Both the position numbers and the translations under genes were made by a program. A stretch of DNA of 46,642 nt from Bacilli bacterium (GTDB lineage Bacteria > Bacillota_I > Bacilli_A > RF39 > UBA660): the NCBI GenBank assembly GCA_028708945.1, contig JAQVXV010000008.1, positions 1-46,642 of the forward strand. The letters are read 5' to 3'. Every line of letters starts with the position of its first letter. The stretch's first letter is position 1. Below are positions 36,273 through 44,555 of the stretch, in pieces. The notes below the pieces were generated by a model that saw nothing but the letters and a program-made list of their open reading frames with translations, searched no databases and was not told the DNA's origin.

Positions 36273-37052
36273 CTACTTTATTATATCATTCTTTGTTAAA
36301 ATTTCAACCAATTTTTCCTTGTTTAAATCCTTGTTTACATAATCAATTAACTCATCTCCCTTTATTATCATAAATAAAGGAAGTTCAAATTTACCATTGT
36401 TTAATATGTTATAACTATTATAAAAATCATCCATTTCTTCTTTTGATTTAAATGATAAATCAAAGTAATTTATTTTTAAATTATTTTTTTTAATATAATC
36501 AAACATCTCAAAACGGAATAAAGAGTTTTCAAAATTTATATTTCCTAGTAATATTAATTCCTGTTCTTTTTTATTTATTAAATCCTTATAATTATTATAA
36601 TTAATATAGTTAAATGGAAGTTCAATTGAATCTATAAAATTATATTCAATTAATATTTTACCTATTTCATATTCATTCATACTATTTTCAGAGTATAATA
36701 CTTTTTTTTCTTTTACAATTGCAATATAAGGAGTTCCAAAATTAGTAATATCTTCTATACCTAATTCATTTAATATTCTGTATGTATTTTGTTCACTTAT
36801 TTTATCTAAATCAATATATAAGTAATCCAGATCTTTTTCTTCCTTGTAATAATTCATAACTGGATTAAACATATTGCAATAAAAACAACTTTTACTACCA
36901 AGATAAATGATTGTATTTTCACTGCTATTTAAATATTTTTCAAATTGTTTCATTTTTTTATTTTGAATTAAAAAATAACTGGTAATTATAATTCCACTTA
37001 TACAAATTATAATGATGGAAATAATTTTTAATATTTTTTTAAATTTATTCAT
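36273..37052 (-). CDS. membrane-anchored thioredoxin-like protein with two thioredoxin folds
   Basis: 259 residues. N-terminal helix (about 8-29) places the rest outside the membrane. First thioredoxin-like domain (about 40-140) has the redox motif CFYC in IIYLGSKSCFYCNMFNPVMN and a cis-proline-type FGTPYIAI. The second half (about 155-255) repeats the alpha/beta pattern, including ELILLGNINFENSLFRFEM and ELPLFMIIKGDEL, but has no CxxC, so it looks like a degenerate second thioredoxin fold. A disulfide exchange or recruitment role is plausible. It is the third gene of a short operon. Confidence 0.75.
   Translation of the reverse strand: MNKFKKILKIISIIIICISGIIITSYFLIQNKKMKQFEKYLNSSENTIIYLGSKSCFYCNMFNPVMNYYKEEKDLDYLYIDLDKISEQNTYRILNELGIEDITNFGTPYIAIVKEKKVLYSENSMNEYEIGKILIEYNFIDSIELPFNYINYNNYKDLINKKEQELILLGNINFENSLFRFEMFDYIKKNNLKINYFDLSFKSKEEMDDFYNSYNILNNGKFELPLFMIIKGDELIDYVNKDLNKEKLVEILTKNDIIK
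36280..36288 (-). promoter_or_regulatory. extended -10 promoter of the PH-domain gene
   Basis: TGATATAAT on the minus strand, inside the last codons of the thioredoxin-like gene and 16 bases before the ATG at 36263. Confidence 0.6.
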
Positions 37053-37078
37053 TTAATACACCTCTTTTTGAATAAAAA

Positions 37079-37633
37079 CTAAATCAATCTTTTTTGAATT
37101 TGTTTTTCTGCTTTTTGTAAATGTTTTTTAATATTTTCTTTATGCATACTCGAAACAATGTCAATGCAATATCCTCTAAAATATTTTTCATTCGCTTCAT
37201 TATAATCATTAGTTTCATAATAACCATTAGCGTAATGAAGGGGATATTTATAGTTGTATTTGTTTTTAACTGAATCAAAAATCGCTATTACTTCTTCAGT
37301 TAATAAAGAATTCCTATATATTGTCAATCCAACCATATCGCCAAGTTTAAAAGGTTCTGTTTTGAGTCCAAATCCACCACTTTTTTGATCTTCATCAAAT
37401 AAAGAATTGAAATCTTCTTCAAATACTAGTATCTTTTTTTTCTTTACTTTTTCAATTTTTTTTATAATTAAATATACTTCTTTTATTATTTGCACTAATA
37501 TATCTTCAGCTTCTTTTAAATCAATATTATTAAGGTTTCTACTATTAACCAAATCAAAAGTAAAAACCTGATATATTGCATCCGGATCGTTTTGACATTT
37601 AATAAATAAATCATTATATTCTGATGTCGACAT
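37079..37633 (-). CDS. hypothetical soluble protein
   Basis: 184 residues, not recognised. The start YQVFTFDLVNSRNLN resembles the first strand of nucleotide-cyclase-like or SatD-type proteins (D-x-V/I-x-S-R), and a later LGDMVGLTIYRNSL could be the beta hairpin of that fold; this is a weak resemblance. No membrane segment. GAGGTACCA precedes the ATG. It sits 17 bases after the envelope protein gene and 26 bases before the thioredoxin-like gene. Confidence 0.55.
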   Translation of the reverse strand: MSTSEYNDLFIKCQNDPDAIYQVFTFDLVNSRNLNNIDLKEAEDILVQIIKEVYLIIKKIEKVKKKKILVFEEDFNSLFDEDQKSGGFGLKTEPFKLGDMVGLTIYRNSLLTEEVIAIFDSVKNKYNYKYPLHYANGYYETNDYNEANEKYFRGYCIDIVSSMHKENIKKHLQKAEKQIQKRLI

Positions 37634-37650
37634 TGGTACCTCTTTTATAA

Positions 37651-39237
37651 TTACTTTATCAAAAATATTTCAGTTAAATCTGTTTTTTGTTTATAACCAA
37701 TTTTAATTAAATCACCATTTTTTATGAAAGGTAATTTGTCTTTTGCTACTTTAATACTTACCTTATAGTTATCATTATTACTGTCTGTTAAATAATAATA
37801 ACTATTTGAATCAATTACTACCATATTTATTGATGAAACTGTTATATCAGAAATTGTTAATTTATCTTCTTCAACGTTTATGTTGCCGCCCAAATAACTT
37901 TCTGCAGCCTTTTCAATTCCTAATGAAGCATCGGTTACTACTACTTTTTGATAATCTAACAAATCAACGAAGGCATACATTTTAACTAAACCAGCATTAT
38001 CCTTTAAAGATATCAAATAAGTTGGCTTATTATTTAAGTTTACCAATAAAGGAAAAGTAGCTCTATATTTCATTTGTTGGACTTGACCTTCTGCTGATGC
38101 CATTGCCGAGAATTCTTCAGCACCAGGTACAGCATAATATCTGGTGTCTTTGGTTCTTAAATTAGATAAAACAAATCCAATATTTGCCTCGTCTGCTAAT
38201 ACAGAGGTTATTCCTGTATATAAATAAACATCATTATTCATAACTAAATAGTTGTATCCTTCAGTTGTTGCAATTACATTTTTTTGACCAAAGATGGTAT
38301 TTAAAAATCCATTTTTATATTTACCCCAGTTATCTAGTTGTTCTAAAATCAAATATGAAGGATAAACATGATCTACCCATGTTGGTACTTCTGAAACATC
38401 ATAGTAATTTGATTCACCTGTTATAGCATTTAATATTACAACTCCTGATATTTCTCTTTTTAATTCTATACCAGTTACTTTAGACGTCGGAACTATCCAA
38501 TATGGTGTTCCATTATCATCTATTTCAAAAGTTTTTTGTTCAAAAATTTTTGTTGGATATGAAAATCTTAGTTTTCGATTTAAGTCCTTAGTGAAATATG
38601 CTGATTCTAAATATTTCATACCTTCATCTAATTTTGTTAATTCAGCGTTTCCATTAACTGAATTTACAGTTATATATCCTTTCACTCCATCTGATTTGTT
38701 TGATAAAAATTTAAAAAATCCACTGTATTCTAAAGGAGTTACTCGCATTATTTCATCTTTATAATTAATTTGAGTATAAAGATTTGATACATCAAATTGA
38801 GAAACCAACTCTGGTATTTGCCCCATTACCCTATCCCCTAGTTTTTGACTAGAATCTTTATCAATTAGAGGAAAATTCTTAAAATCAACTTGCGCAACAT
38901 CTTCAGTAAATTCATGGTTTTCATCTACTACAATTCTTTTAGAGTAAGATTTTGCAAAGAATAATGGCGACAAAATAAAGTTAATAAGCGTTGGTAAAAA
39001 TACTATTAAAGATATTAATATTAAAATGAGTTTAGTTGAACTAATTTTTTTTCTATTATCTTTGAATATTATTTTAATATTTGATAAATGAATGATTCCT
39101 GTCGCAAAATAAGTGGCTAATATTAAAAATAAAAACGCTAAAAACGCAAAACTTTGTAAATTTATAGGTGGTAATGCAATATAAAAGTATATAGCACCTA
39201 CTAAAAATGTAATTAACAATCTGATAATGTTTTTCAT
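37651..39237 (-). CDS. conserved envelope protein with three N-terminal membrane helices
   Basis: 528 residues. About 1-100 hold three membrane helices; the rest is a large extracytoplasmic domain. Conserved stretches I recall from uncharacterised Bacillota proteins include RVMGQIPELVSQFDVSNLYT, MRVTPLEYSGFFKFLSNKSD, GTPYWIVPTSKV and the EFSAMASAEGQVQQMKYRAT segment. No function is known to me. Promoter TGTTATAAT (39255-39263) and GAGGTG precede the ATG. First gene of an operon with the 184-residue and thioredoxin-like genes. Confidence 0.7.
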   Translation of the reverse strand: MKNIIRLLITFLVGAIYFYIALPPINLQSFAFLAFLFLILATYFATGIIHLSNIKIIFKDNRKKISSTKLILILISLIVFLPTLINFILSPLFFAKSYSKRIVVDENHEFTEDVAQVDFKNFPLIDKDSSQKLGDRVMGQIPELVSQFDVSNLYTQINYKDEIMRVTPLEYSGFFKFLSNKSDGVKGYITVNSVNGNAELTKLDEGMKYLESAYFTKDLNRKLRFSYPTKIFEQKTFEIDDNGTPYWIVPTSKVTGIELKREISGVVILNAITGESNYYDVSEVPTWVDHVYPSYLILEQLDNWGKYKNGFLNTIFGQKNVIATTEGYNYLVMNNDVYLYTGITSVLADEANIGFVLSNLRTKDTRYYAVPGAEEFSAMASAEGQVQQMKYRATFPLLVNLNNKPTYLISLKDNAGLVKMYAFVDLLDYQKVVVTDASLGIEKAAESYLGGNINVEEDKLTISDITVSSINMVVIDSNSYYYLTDSNNDNYKVSIKVAKDKLPFIKNGDLIKIGYKQKTDLTEIFLIK

Positions 39238-39254
39238 TATTTCACCTCATTATA

Positions 39255-39263
39255 ATTATAACA
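39255..39263 (-). promoter_or_regulatory. extended -10 promoter of the envelope protein operon
   Basis: TGTTATAAT on the minus strand, 17 bases before the ATG at 39237. Confidence 0.65.
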
Positions 39264-39279
39264 TATTAAAATTCTAATT

Positions 39280-39954
39280 TTAAATATATTTACTTCCTTC
39301 TTTAATGCTTAATTTGCTCATTTTATCTTTATATTTTTCTATAAAATTTCTAACCCATTTAGGATTAGTTTTAGAATATTCTCTTAAACTCCAACCGATT
39401 GCTTTATTTATAAAAAATTCATTACTACCAAAGTTATTGACTATTATTTCTTCTAGTAATTCAGGATTGGTTTTTTCTTTTCTACCATTTTGATGATCAA
39501 TTGCAATTCTTCTTAACCAAAAATCCTCATCTTTTGACCACTCTAGCATTAAAGCATTTACTCTATAATCAGTTAAACCTATATTTCCAATAATTTTATC
39601 GAAGAAATCTATGGTATCCCACCATTGTTTTGATTCAACATATTTTTTTATTTTGGGTATATCTTCATAAACAAGATATTTATCAAGCACTTTTAGATAA
39701 TCAAAAACCAAGTATTGAAATTCTCTATGTTCATCTTCATAGCACTTATCTAAAAACCCCCAATCAATTGTTTTTAGATTTTTTTCTTCTTTTAGAAATT
39801 CTTTATATATTTTTCTTCTTTTATCTGTTTTTATCCCATAAAACTTAAACAGATTTCGCATATATTTAGACATTAATATAGCATCATCTTTATCTTTTAT
39901 TTGTTCAAACTTATTTTTTAATCTTATATATTTATCCAAAAATATCACTTCCAA
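39280..39954 (-). CDS. DNA alkylation repair enzyme, AlkD-like HEAT-repeat protein
   Basis: 224 residues. HEAT-like helical repeats with the AlkD family signatures YMRNLFKFYGIKTDKRRKIY, EFQYLVFDYL, WWDTIDFFDKIIG, WLRRIAIDHQ-type LRRIAI and FINKAIGWSLREYSKTNP. AlkD glycosylases remove bulky alkylated purines without base flipping. The frame opens with a TTG at 39954, one base after the DUF3841 gene; a second TTG at 39939 has the better-placed GGAAGTGA site and may be the true start. Both are TTG. Third gene of the NERD-DUF3841-AlkD operon. Confidence 0.85.
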   Translation of the reverse strand: MEVIFLDKYIRLKNKFEQIKDKDDAILMSKYMRNLFKFYGIKTDKRRKIYKEFLKEEKNLKTIDWGFLDKCYEDEHREFQYLVFDYLKVLDKYLVYEDIPKIKKYVESKQWWDTIDFFDKIIGNIGLTDYRVNALMLEWSKDEDFWLRRIAIDHQNGRKEKTNPELLEEIIVNNFGSNEFFINKAIGWSLREYSKTNPKWVRNFIEKYKDKMSKLSIKEGSKYI

Positions 39955-39955
39955 A

Positions 39956-40630
39956 TCACTTCAATTTTTTATAAAAATCTTTTTGCCAATCAATTCTCTT
40001 ACCATTAGACCTTATATAATTTAACGATCCATACATATAATTTTTATTGCTTAAAATTTCTATACTTTCAACTTCATCTATTTTAATTGACCAAACACAA
40101 CCTTGTAGAATATCACTTTCTTCGGTTATACATTTATCAAAGCTTTTATAGATATTCTCACATATTTCTAAATATTCTTTATCATTTCGATGTATTTTGT
40201 ATTTATCTTTTCTTACATATGCTTTTAAGTCTTCACCTGTGATGTTATAATCTTTTAATAATTTATCGAATTCTTCTTTATCTTTTAAATTATCAGGTAT
40301 ATATATGTTGTTGAGCAAGAATGAATATCTTCTAAAATCTGTAATAAAGACTTCTTTAGGGTCTTTATTAAAAGTTATTTTAACTTCAAAACCTTTTACT
40401 TGATTTCCTATACGTTTAGGTGGACATATTCCGTTATAACATTTAACCCAAGCCCATAGAGGATATTTAGATTTTGTTGTGTTTTTAATTTGTTGATTCA
40501 TTTTTTTTAATATCCATTCATAGGTAATTCCTACTTTATCTTTATCAATTAAATTGTCATTACAAATTAATTCGTTATTATTAATCAAATATTTTAAAGC
40601 ATCTTTTGATTGAAATGTTACTAATTTCAT
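39956..40630 (-). CDS. DUF3841 family protein
   Basis: 224 residues. The N-terminal pattern FQSKDALKYLINNNELIC...ITYEWILKKMNQQI followed by KYPLWAWVKC matches the DUF3841 family as I remember it. C-terminal WSIKIDEVESIEIL also fits. The function of the family is unknown; it is compact, soluble and often near DNA-related genes. Eleven bases separate it from the NERD gene and one base from AlkD, so all three are on one transcript. Confidence 0.7.
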   Translation of the reverse strand: MKLVTFQSKDALKYLINNNELICNDNLIDKDKVGITYEWILKKMNQQIKNTTKSKYPLWAWVKCYNGICPPKRIGNQVKGFEVKITFNKDPKEVFITDFRRYSFLLNNIYIPDNLKDKEEFDKLLKDYNITGEDLKAYVRKDKYKIHRNDKEYLEICENIYKSFDKCITEESDILQGCVWSIKIDEVESIEILSNKNYMYGSLNYIRSNGKRIDWQKDFYKKLK

Positions 40631-40641
40631 ATACTCATCTC

Positions 40642-41424
40642 CTATTTTTTTATATATCTACATTTAGGAAATCCTGAACATCCAGTAAACATACCGTATT
40701 TGCCATTCCTTTGAACAAGTTGACTACCACATTTAGGGCAAATCATATTGTTTTCTTTTTCTTTATCCTCTGATATTTTTATTTTTATATCCTTAATATG
40801 TTGTTTGTTCATTTTTTTATCAACAATGTTATTTGCTAATATTATGTCTTTTATTTCTTCTACACTTTTTTCAATTTTAATTTCATTAAACTCTAATAAT
40901 TTGTTTTTTAGAGATGATGTTTGAGTAATTATACTTTTTGATTCTACTTTTAAATTTGTTTTATCAGCATTGCATATTACTGATATAAATAAATCATCAC
41001 TCATATTAAGTAAATTTGCTAACGCCTTTATATGTCCATAATTTTGATGAATAGGATTATTCATATAATATTTTTTCTTTCCTAAATATTGAATCCATTT
41101 ATCTTTATATTCGTTTCCAACAATTAATCCATTATAATTTTTTACTTCTATGACAAAAATTCCATATTGTGAAATAACCAAGTGGTCTATTTGGTGTGTT
41201 CCGTTTTCATCCTTAATCATAATGTTACTTAATAATAAATACTTATCTTTAGGTAGTCTTAGTAATTTTAATCTTGCTCTAAATTCTCCAAGCCATCCTT
41301 TTACTCTATCACCAAATATTGCAGATAATAGTCCAAATACAAGAATTAATAGAAAAAAGGTATTTGTAATTGTTTCTATAATTAAATCGAAATAAAATTT
41401 ATATATATTTATACCTTGATACAT
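40642..41424 (-). CDS. NERD-domain protein with topoisomerase-type zinc finger
   Basis: 260 residues. N-terminal membrane helix (about 13-37), then the NERD nuclease-related domain: G-WLGEFRARLKL (E47), THQIDHLVISQYGIFVIEVKNYNG (D80, E93, K95), matching the PD-(D/E)xK-type active site of NERD. The C-terminus is a topoisomerase I-type C4 zinc finger (CPKCGSQLVQRNGKYGMFTG then CSGFPKCRYIKK). NERD proteins are predicted DNA-processing nucleases. Promoter TGATATAAT (41442-41450) lies 17 bases upstream. First gene of the operon. Confidence 0.88.
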   Translation of the reverse strand: MYQGINIYKFYFDLIIETITNTFFLLILVFGLLSAIFGDRVKGWLGEFRARLKLLRLPKDKYLLLSNIMIKDENGTHQIDHLVISQYGIFVIEVKNYNGLIVGNEYKDKWIQYLGKKKYYMNNPIHQNYGHIKALANLLNMSDDLFISVICNADKTNLKVESKSIITQTSSLKNKLLEFNEIKIEKSVEEIKDIILANNIVDKKMNKQHIKDIKIKISEDKEKENNMICPKCGSQLVQRNGKYGMFTGCSGFPKCRYIKK

Positions 41425-41441
41425 ATTTACACCTCTATATA

Positions 41442-41450
41442 ATTATATCA
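41442..41450 (-). promoter_or_regulatory. extended -10 promoter of the NERD-DUF3841-AlkD operon
   Basis: TGATATAAT on the minus strand, 17 bases before the ATG at 41424, with AGAGGTG between. Confidence 0.65.
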
Positions 41451-41482
41451 TAAAGTCAATATTTTTCATGGAATCTCTAAAC

Positions 41483-41507
41483 TAAAAAACAGATATCTAA
41501 ATCTGTT
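41483..41507 (-). terminator. terminator of the GNAT gene
   Basis: AACAGAT (41488-41494), six-base loop, ATCTGTT (41501-41507); on the minus strand it runs into T residues. Confidence 0.7.
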
Positions 41508-41991
41508 ATTTTATCTTTTTAATCATAGTATGCATTCTACTATGGTATCCTTTTTTATTGTAAAAATTTATACCATTTTCATTATATGCAAAAACATTGA
41601 CTATTACATATTCACATTCATTTTCTTTAAAATATTCTTCCATCTTATCTACAAGTTGTTGTCCTGTTCCTTTACTCCTAATTTTACTGGTAACTATTAA
41701 TTCTGTTATTTCCCCTCTTTTAGGACACTTATAATCTAAATAATCAAACTGATTATAAGAAAAAATACATCCCATTATTAATCCAATAACAGCATCATCT
41801 TCTATTGCTAAATAACATTTACCGTTATTTTTTTCTATTTCTTCTAAATTTAGAATAGCCATTTTTTTTCTATATTCAGGGTGTAGCTGATCTAAATTAT
41901 CTTTATCTATAGAAATAACGTATTCTTCTAATTCAACTAGTAAATCTCTTACATATTCTAAATATTTAGATTCATATTCAACTATTTTCAT
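41506..41991 (-). CDS. GNAT family N-acetyltransferase
   Basis: 161 residues. GNAT features: motif A EITELIVTSKIRSKGTGQQL with the RSKGTG acetyl-CoA loop, and the C-terminal NVFAYNENGINFYNKKGYHS segment. Full length and intact. Substrate unknown. AAAGGAATGATTAA precedes the ATG, and a GTATAAT -10 is found upstream near 42062-42068. A terminator follows. Confidence 0.85.
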   Translation of the reverse strand: MKIVEYESKYLEYVRDLLVELEEYVISIDKDNLDQLHPEYRKKMAILNLEEIEKNNGKCYLAIEDDAVIGLIMGCIFSYNQFDYLDYKCPKRGEITELIVTSKIRSKGTGQQLVDKMEEYFKENECEYVIVNVFAYNENGINFYNKKGYHSRMHTMIKKIK

Positions 41992-42126
41992 TTAATCATT
42001 CCTTTTATTTTTGATATTTAATAAATTGACTAGCAGTTAAGTCTATAATTTCTTTCTATTCAATTATACATCACAATTCAATATCTTTATACTAAAAAAT
42101 ATATTTGATTACATTTTTAAATATTA

Positions 42127-43065
42127 TTAATTCACATTCCACTTTGGTGGATACATATACTCTATTTTTTCACCTTTAGGAACATATTTCTTCTTTATTT
42201 TAGTTCTATTTGATTTTAAATCCGGCAACGCTTCTCTACAATATTTATCTAATTCACAAAAGATATTTTGACAATCTATTAACTGAAGTTTTCTGTTTTT
42301 AATACCAACAAAATTATAATTTAATCTTTTAAATTCTTTCTCTTGATGATTATACATATATTTAATAATATCTTCATCACTCATGTTTCCTTTATCAATG
42401 AAACATTTTCTTATTCCTCTTATTGAACCAGGTCCTGCTACCGTAAATTCATCTTCTTTCCAATCTACTGCATCACTATAATTGATATCTGTAATAAGTT
42501 GATATGCCATAAAATTTCCTATTAAAGGATATTTTTTTATTATATTAAAAGCTTCTTCCATATTGTTACATTTAATAATTTTATTTTGCATTTTATCAAT
42601 GTTAAACATTTTGTTGATGAGTGCTAAATGATTATTATGTTTTTTATCATATCCAAATGCTTTATTAGCACAACTGATATAAGCATCATTATATATTTTA
42701 ATTCCTTTTTCTTTAGAGTCAGATAATAATTTTGAATACTCATTAAAATCAAAATTACTTAAAGTAATATCTTTAAAACGATTAATTAATAATTCCCATG
42801 TAGATTCTTTATTAAATAATTTAAATAATATGATTCTAAAGATAGTATCTTCTTTTGAGTATTTTGTTCCATTATATATAATATTTTTTAATAAATATTG
42901 ACTTACCCTATCATTAACTCTATAACTATTACAAAATTTATAGTTTTGAAAAATTTTATCATTTGTCCATAGTAAACATTCTCCGTTATTCTTTTTATTA
43001 AATATATTTTGTCTTTCATAAGCAAAATACCAATATAAATCATATACTTTTTGTCTTTTTTCCAT
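42127..43065 (-). CDS. DNA base hypermodification family protein (5-hmdU DNA kinase helical domain-like)
   Basis: 312 residues. LYWYFAYERQNIFNKKNNGE, LWTNDKIFQNYKFCNSYRVN and DRVSQYLLKNIIY are the hallmark of the family annotated 'putative DNA base hypermodification protein' (PF18723), related to thymidine hypermodification enzymes of phages (5-hydroxymethyl-dU kinase/pyrophosphorylase systems). EDTIFRIILFKLFNKESTWE and the GPGSIRGIRKCF loop also fit. No phage genes lie around it. GAGGTAATT precedes the ATG. Role in a bacterial chromosome is unknown. Confidence 0.78.
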   Translation of the reverse strand: MEKRQKVYDLYWYFAYERQNIFNKKNNGECLLWTNDKIFQNYKFCNSYRVNDRVSQYLLKNIIYNGTKYSKEDTIFRIILFKLFNKESTWELLINRFKDITLSNFDFNEYSKLLSDSKEKGIKIYNDAYISCANKAFGYDKKHNNHLALINKMFNIDKMQNKIIKCNNMEEAFNIIKKYPLIGNFMAYQLITDINYSDAVDWKEDEFTVAGPGSIRGIRKCFIDKGNMSDEDIIKYMYNHQEKEFKRLNYNFVGIKNRKLQLIDCQNIFCELDKYCREALPDLKSNRTKIKKKYVPKGEKIEYMYPPKWNVN

Positions 43066-43146
43066 AATTACCTCAATATCTATTTATTAATTTGATTTTA
43101 TCTTTTTTTAATATAAATTTCAACTTATTTATATTAAACAATTTAA

Positions 43147-43177
43147 AAACCTCATAAAGTATTACTTTACAAGGTTT
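43147..43177 (-). terminator. 14-bp hairpin terminator
   Basis: AAACCTCATAAAGT (43147-43160), loop ATT, ACTTTACAAGGTTT (43164-43177). As RNA on the minus strand all 14 pairs form, two of them G-U, and a T-run follows. It lies just after the first SEC-C remnant. Confidence 0.8.
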
Positions 43178-43181
43178 AATC

Positions 43182-43285
43182 TTATTTACCACAACAAGCT
43201 TTATATTTTTTACCAGATCCATAAGGACTTTAAACATCTTTTTTGTCTCTTTTCTTCTCTTTTCGTGTTTAAATTGTCTCTACTC
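43182..43285 (-). pseudogene. decayed gene end with a SEC-C zinc motif (copy 1)
   Basis: On the minus strand, SPYGSGKKYKACCGK and a stop are read at 43229-43182. This mirrors the SecA tail PCPCGSGKKYKVCCGK, but two of the four zinc cysteines are lost (Cys to Ser and Cys to Tyr) and an in-frame TAA precedes it. Upstream an ATG frame MSRDNLNTKREEKRQKRC with a GGGAAG site enters it out of frame. It looks like a broken short gene whose terminator (43147-43177) survives. Confidence 0.75.
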
Positions 43286-43332
43286 ATATTCAATTCTTCC
43301 CTAATTATCACTCATTTTTCAAGAAAAGGTAT

Positions 43333-43995
43333 CTAACATTTAATATTATAATTTGTATTGCTATGCTTTATGTATTTTAATGTTTTTTCAAACACAGGTT
43401 CTTCTTTATACTTATCTTTATCCCATTCATACCATATATCAAAAGCTGTAGTTGCACCATTATCAATCATATTTTGAATTTTTGGGCTCTTGAAAACAAC
43501 ATTATTTTCTTGATTATCAAGATCATTTTGATAGCCCATATCTTGATAAACTTTTGCTTGAATGTCGGCTTCTAATTTATCACATAAATAAGCAAATTGT
43601 GATTCATTAGTATTACGAGCATCAAATTCTATTAATAATTCGAACAATTCATCTTTTTTTATTAAATCTCCAAGAACATCTAACATAGCTTTATGTTCTA
43701 TTTCCTCTTTTTGCTCTGGAGTAATTTTATCAAAAGGTGTTATATCTCCAATCAAAACTTCACCAATTTCATGAATTATTAACATTTTTAATACTTTGTC
43801 AAGATTGATATTTAAATCAAATTCTGAATCAATACTTATAGCAAGTATGCTTGTTCCGTAAACATGTTCTGCAATACTTTCCCTTCTTGAACTACTAATG
43901 TTCCAATGACTGTCATCCCATCCACTTCTTATTTTATATTTTAACTTTGTTGCAAGTAAGTAAAATCTCATTGCATTCTCAACCTTATTTTCCAT
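43333..43995 (-). CDS. HD-domain phosphohydrolase (YfbR-like 5'-nucleotidase family)
   Basis: 220 residues. RRESIAEHVYGTSILAISI (H44), LIIHEIGEVLIGDITPFDK (H75, E76, D-containing GDITP) and YLCDKLEADIQAKVYQ form the HD metal-binding set of the YfbR/HDDC2 group, which hydrolyses nucleoside 5'-monophosphates. Here the paired HD reads HE. The family's common role is deoxynucleotide turnover. TGTTATAAT (44032-44040) lies upstream. It is close to the hypermodification gene but separated by a terminator and remnant. Confidence 0.82.
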   Translation of the reverse strand: MENKVENAMRFYLLATKLKYKIRSGWDDSHWNISSSRRESIAEHVYGTSILAISIDSEFDLNINLDKVLKMLIIHEIGEVLIGDITPFDKITPEQKEEIEHKAMLDVLGDLIKKDELFELLIEFDARNTNESQFAYLCDKLEADIQAKVYQDMGYQNDLDNQENNVVFKSPKIQNMIDNGATTAFDIWYEWDKDKYKEEPVFEKTLKYIKHSNTNYNIKC

Positions 43996-44031
43996 ACAGC
44001 CCCCCTATTTTTATTTGAAATTTAACCATAA

Positions 44032-44040
44032 ATTATAACA
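44032..44040 (-). promoter_or_regulatory. extended -10 promoter of the HD-domain gene
   Basis: TGTTATAAT on the minus strand, about 36 bases before the ATG at 43995. Confidence 0.5.
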
Positions 44041-44042
44041 TA

Positions 44043-44183
44043 TTAATAACATTTCAGAGTATTTAAAGTAATATACAAATTATATCCCTCATAATCTAAC
44101 AAAGTTAATTCTAAAAATGTAGGATATTTCTTATAATACTTTTTTATTAAAGATATTTTTTTGCTTTTTCTCCAGTCATTCAC
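44043..44183 (-). CDS. possible small protein of 46 residues
   Basis: A GTG at 44183 opens a 46-codon frame starting MNDWRKSKKISLIKKYYKKY and ending NLYITLNTLKCY. GGTGG lies six bases upstream, and TGATATAAT (44201-44209) lies 17 bases upstream, the same layout as in many genes here. Basic N-terminal half, no membrane segment, no family recognised. It may instead be a fragment, because the sequences above it are decayed. Confidence 0.4.
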   Translation of the reverse strand: MNDWRKSKKISLIKKYYKKYPTFLELTLLDYEGYNLYITLNTLKCY

Positions 44184-44200
44184 TACATACCACCAATACT

Positions 44201-44209
44201 ATTATATCA
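44201..44209 (-). promoter_or_regulatory. extended -10 promoter
   Basis: TGATATAAT on the minus strand, upstream of the possible 46-residue gene. Confidence 0.5.
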
Positions 44210-44354
44210 CGAAATATTGTTGTTTTTTCTCATTTTCAAACAAACTCATTATTGATTCATTCTGATATAAATTTTCTATTATTTTCCTTTTTTAAAATAT
44301 GATGATCTAAAATAGTTCTAAACTCAATTTTTAGATATTTTTAAGGAAAAGAAA
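44210..44354 (-). other. degenerate stretch, probably former coding DNA
   Basis: No intact frame. On the minus strand two adjoining frames give protein-like runs (KIEFRTILDHHILKKENNRK, then KIIENLYQNESIMSLFENEK) that are offset from each other and end in stops. I cannot identify the ancestor. Confidence 0.4.
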
Positions 44355-44393
44355 AACTCGCATTTCTCCATATATTACTTGGGTTAGCGAGTT
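44355..44393 (-). terminator. inverted repeat after the second SEC-C remnant
   Basis: AACTCGC (44355-44361) and GCGAGTT (44387-44393) with a 25-base loop; T residues follow on the minus strand. Probably the old terminator of the decayed gene. Confidence 0.5.
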
Positions 44394-44450
44394 ATTTATC
44401 ACAGCATTGCTTATATTTTACCACTGCCACATAGTGAATTTATTTCCACT
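44392..44450 (-). pseudogene. decayed gene end with a SEC-C zinc motif (copy 2)
   Basis: On the minus strand LCGSGK, a two-base deletion in the lysine codons, then YKQCCDK and a stop. It restores to a typical CxCGSGKKYKQCCxK SEC-C ending. The region further upstream toward 44555 has no open frame. It sits about 0.8 kb downstream of the intact SecA ending. Confidence 0.75.
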
Positions 44451-44555
44451 TTCATAGCAATAAAGTTTACTTTATTAAATATTGTTAATAAATACAATTT
44501 ATAATCCTAATATCTTATCTAAAAACTTATATAAATTAATAATATAAATTGTAAT

